DNA from: Rhodobacter sp. SGA-6-6
GTDB taxonomy: Bacteria > Pseudomonadota > Alphaproteobacteria > Rhodobacterales > Rhodobacteraceae
NCBI RefSeq assembly: GCF_011043545.1
Contig: NZ_JAAKGP010000012.1
Location: 1-64,000 of the forward strand
Reading direction: 5' to 3'
Length of the DNA: 64,000 bases
The stretch's first letter is position 1; each line of letters opens with the position of its first letter. A program made the position numbers and the translations under genes. The notes under the pieces are model-generated. The model saw nothing but the letters and a program-made list of their open reading frames with translations, ran no database searches and had not been told where the DNA came from. Positions 62,041-64,000 of the stretch are shown piece after piece.

Positions 62041-64000
62041 TCATTGCAACTGCCCCTGAACCGTCTGGGTCAGGTCGTTCAGCGAGAAGGGTTTCGGCAG
62101 GAAGACCGAGTTCGGAATGCGCGCCTGGTCGGCCGAGAGCACGTCCTCGGCATAGCCGGAGACGAAGATCACCCGCACATCCGGCCGGTCCTCCAGCGCG
62201 CGCTTGACCCAGGTCGGGCCGTCCATCCCCGGCATCACCACGTCGGTGACGAAGACATCCACCTCCACCGCCGGATCGGAGAGCGTCTTCAGCGCCTCCT
62301 CGGCATTCTCGGCCTCCAGCACGGTGAAGCCGCGCAGGCGCAGCGCGCGGCTGGCGAAGGCGCGGACCGGGGCCTCGTCCTCGACCAGCATCACCACGCC
62401 CTCGCTGCGGCGGATCACCGGCCGCCGGACGGGCTCCTCCGCCGGGGCGGGTTCGGGGACGGCCTCCTCCGCCTCCTCATGGGCGGGGAAGAACAGCTCG
62501 AAGGCGGTGCCGTGACCGGGGTCGCTGGCAACGAAGATATAGCCGCCGGACTGCTTGACGATGCCGTAGACCGTCGAGAGGCCGAGGCCGGTGCCCTCGC
62601 CGGTCTTCTTGGTGGTGAAGAAGGGCTCGAAGATCTTGCCCAGCTTGTCCGGCGGAATGCCGGTGCCGGTGTCGATCACCCGCACCAGCGACCAGGCGCC
62701 GGCCGGGATCGTCGCGCGGTCGCGCACCAAGGGCTCGGCCAGCACCACCGCCTCGGTCTCGATGCGGATGGCGCCGCCCTCGGGCATGGCGTCGCGGGCA
62801 TTGACCACCAGGTTCATCAGCACCTGCTCCAGCTGCCGCTTGTCGGCGCGGATCGGCGCCAGGCCCGGGTCGTGCGCCAGGTTCAGCCGCACCTTCTCGC
62901 CCACCAGCCGGTTGAGAAGATGGGTCAGGTCGGACAGCACCTCCTGCAGGTCCAGCGTCTCGGGCTTCATCGTCTGCTTGCGCGAGAAGGCCAGCAGCTG
63001 GTTGACCAGCGCCGCCGCCCGGTTGGCGTTCTGGCGGATCTGTTCGAGGTCGGCATAGTCCGAATCCTCGCGGGCATGGTTCAGCAGCAGAAGGTCGCAA
63101 TGGCCGGAGATCGCGGTCAGCAGGTTGTTGAAATCATGGGCGATCCCGCCCGCCAGCTGGCCGATCGCCTGCATCTTCTGGCTCTGGGTGAACTGCGCCT
63201 CCAGCTTCTTCAGCGCGGTCGCGTCCGACAGCACCGCCAGCGCGCCCGACCGGCCCTGCTCGACGATGCGGCGCAGCTGGACCTGGACGAAGCTTTCCTC
63301 GCGGGCGCGACGCACCCGCAGCACCTCGGACCCGGCGGGCAGGCGTTCGCTGACCACGTCGGACAGCCAGTCGGCCACCGGGCGGCCGAGGTCCTCGAAC
63401 AGGTCGTGGAATGACAGTTCCGCCACCGGCATGTCGCCCAGCAGATCCCGCGCCTGCCGGTTCAGGCTGCGCAGGCTGCCGTCGGCGGCGAATTTCATCA
63501 GCGCCACGGGGACGTTCTCGAAATCCGTCCGCACGGTGTCGGCCTCGGGCCGGTCGGCGGCGGGCAGCAGGAAGATCTCGCGCCGGTCGCCAAGGCCCTC
63601 GACCTCGGCGACGATGGCGCGCAGGGGGCCGTCCCGGCCGAAGACCTGCACCTCCTCGCCGCTGAAGAAGCGCGGTTGCAGGAAGATGCGGTCCAGCCGC
63701 TTCGGCCGCTCGCCCAGCAGTTTCCGCATCGCCTCGTTGGAGAACAGCACCACGCCGGCGCGGTTGACCACCACCATCGGCAGGCTCAGCGCCTCGGCGC
63801 CGCGGCCGGTGGGGCTGCGGTCCTGGAATTCCTCGATCCGCCAGAGGAAACGGTCGGGGGCGACGCGGTGGACCGACAGCCGCATGTGGCCGCGGCGGGT
63901 CACCACATCCTCGCGCGCGGCGCCCGCGCCGGCGGCACGCGACTGCAGGCGGAACAGCACCGCGGCGGGCGAGGCGAACTGCTCGTGCAGGACCGCGACC
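62041..64000 (-). CDS. cckA: Hybrid histidine kinase CckA (5' end outside window)
   Basis: CckA feeds phosphate through ChpT to CtrA, controlling the cell cycle or, in Rhodobacter, motility and gene transfer agent genes. The visible part has PAS-like folds, the dimerisation/phosphoacceptor helix with the histidine in GGIAHDFNNLLTAISGH and ATPase motifs (NLVVNARDAMPEGG, DTGTGIPPDKLGKIFEPFFT, GTGLGLSTVYGIV). A C-terminal receiver domain has the aspartate in VDVFVTDVVMPGMDG. The frame runs off the right edge; the membrane part lies beyond it. It is convergent with the sulfotransferase gene. Confidence 0.95.
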   Translation of the reverse strand, partial: VAVLHEQFASPAAVLFRLQSRAAGAGAAREDVVTRRGHMRLSVHRVAPDRFLWRIEEFQDRSPTGRGAEALSLPMVVVNRAGVVLFSNEAMRKLLGERPKRLDRIFLQPRFFSGEEVQVFGRDGPLRAIVAEVEGLGDRREIFLLPAADRPEADTVRTDFENVPVALMKFAADGSLRSLNRQARDLLGDMPVAELSFHDLFEDLGRPVADWLSDVVSERLPAGSEVLRVRRAREESFVQVQLRRIVEQGRSGALAVLSDATALKKLEAQFTQSQKMQAIGQLAGGIAHDFNNLLTAISGHCDLLLLNHAREDSDYADLEQIRQNANRAAALVNQLLAFSRKQTMKPETLDLQEVLSDLTHLLNRLVGEKVRLNLAHDPGLAPIRADKRQLEQVLMNLVVNARDAMPEGGAIRIETEAVVLAEPLVRDRATIPAGAWSLVRVIDTGTGIPPDKLGKIFEPFFTTKKTGEGTGLGLSTVYGIVKQSGGYIFVASDPGHGTAFELFFPAHEEAEEAVPEPAPAEEPVRRPVIRRSEGVVMLVEDEAPVRAFASRALRLRGFTVLEAENAEEALKTLSDPAVEVDVFVTDVVMPGMDGPTWVKRALEDRPDVRVIFVSGYAEDVLSADQARIPNSVFLPKPFSLNDLTQTVQGQLQ

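Overview
The window is about 70% GC, with very dense genes, short intergenic gaps and ATGA/GTGA start-stop overlaps. Gene content and order point to an alphaproteobacterium of the order Rhodobacterales (Rhodobacter/Paracoccus-like). Signs of this are cckA-recA-alaS, argS-SPOR-nagZ-scpA-scpB, bamE/DUF177-rpmF-plsX-fabH-ihfA-merR-tRNA-Pro, a stand-alone pterin domain of a split methionine synthase, a gene-transfer-agent-type endolysin/holin pair, and an alphaproteobacterial direct-repeat SOS box at recA. The species cannot be named from the sequence alone. Almost everything is core chromosome: no insertion sequence, prophage, integron or CRISPR array was found.

Layout. 0-8 kb: shikimate genes aroB-aroK, an unknown exported protein coupled to a tiny membrane protein, xerD, a CorC-type CBS protein, an NTF2-like protein and a HerA-like ATPase, then a candidate small RNA. 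8-14 kb: an IalB-type periplasmic protein, a coupled operon of L,D-transpeptidase, LpxD paralogue, acyl carrier protein and ketoacyl synthase, and a divergent DUF882 cell-wall protein. 14-20 kb: rlmE, ppx, the one-carbon cluster (small 'virulence factor' protein, metF-like, methyltransferase), olsB-like acyltransferase, msrB. 20-27 kb: bamE, the DUF177-rpmF-plsX-fabH-ihfA-merR block, tRNA-Pro and dcd. 27-34 kb: scpB-scpA-nagZ-SPOR-argS and then a holin/endolysin cassette, followed by ccmE. 34-43 kb: epmA/efp, murI, a LysR gene followed by a strong small-RNA candidate, purL, two GNATs, bolA-(44-aa frame)-grxD, mliC. 43-50 kb: zapA with a coiled-coil partner, tkt, DUF808, two gap paralogues with putative LacI-type operators. 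50-64 kb: coaD, CBS protein, LysR/mmsA, NCS1 transporter, YafJ amidotransferase, DUF1330, alaS, recA, a sulfotransferase and the 3' part of cckA, which runs off the right edge.

Cell-envelope genes dominate the accessory part: LpxD/ACP/KAS, L,D-transpeptidase, DUF882, nagZ, SPOR, murI, BamE, OlsB, MliC. The lysis cassette and cckA fit the known CckA-ChpT-CtrA control of gene transfer agent release in Rhodobacter, although the GTA structural genes are not here.

The least explained features are non-coding. A dispersed repeat of 208-211 bp that folds into four strong hairpins occurs four times (3743, 14267, 20250 reversed, 33392). A family of AT-rich palindromes has arms that vary together (14181, 19023, 38571, 38616, 49708). 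A tandem array carries GNRA-type hairpins (61511-61745). There are two small-RNA candidates with their own terminators (7956-8028 and 38462-38542), and a cluster of TGTTAGCGCTAACA-like operators lies around the gap genes.
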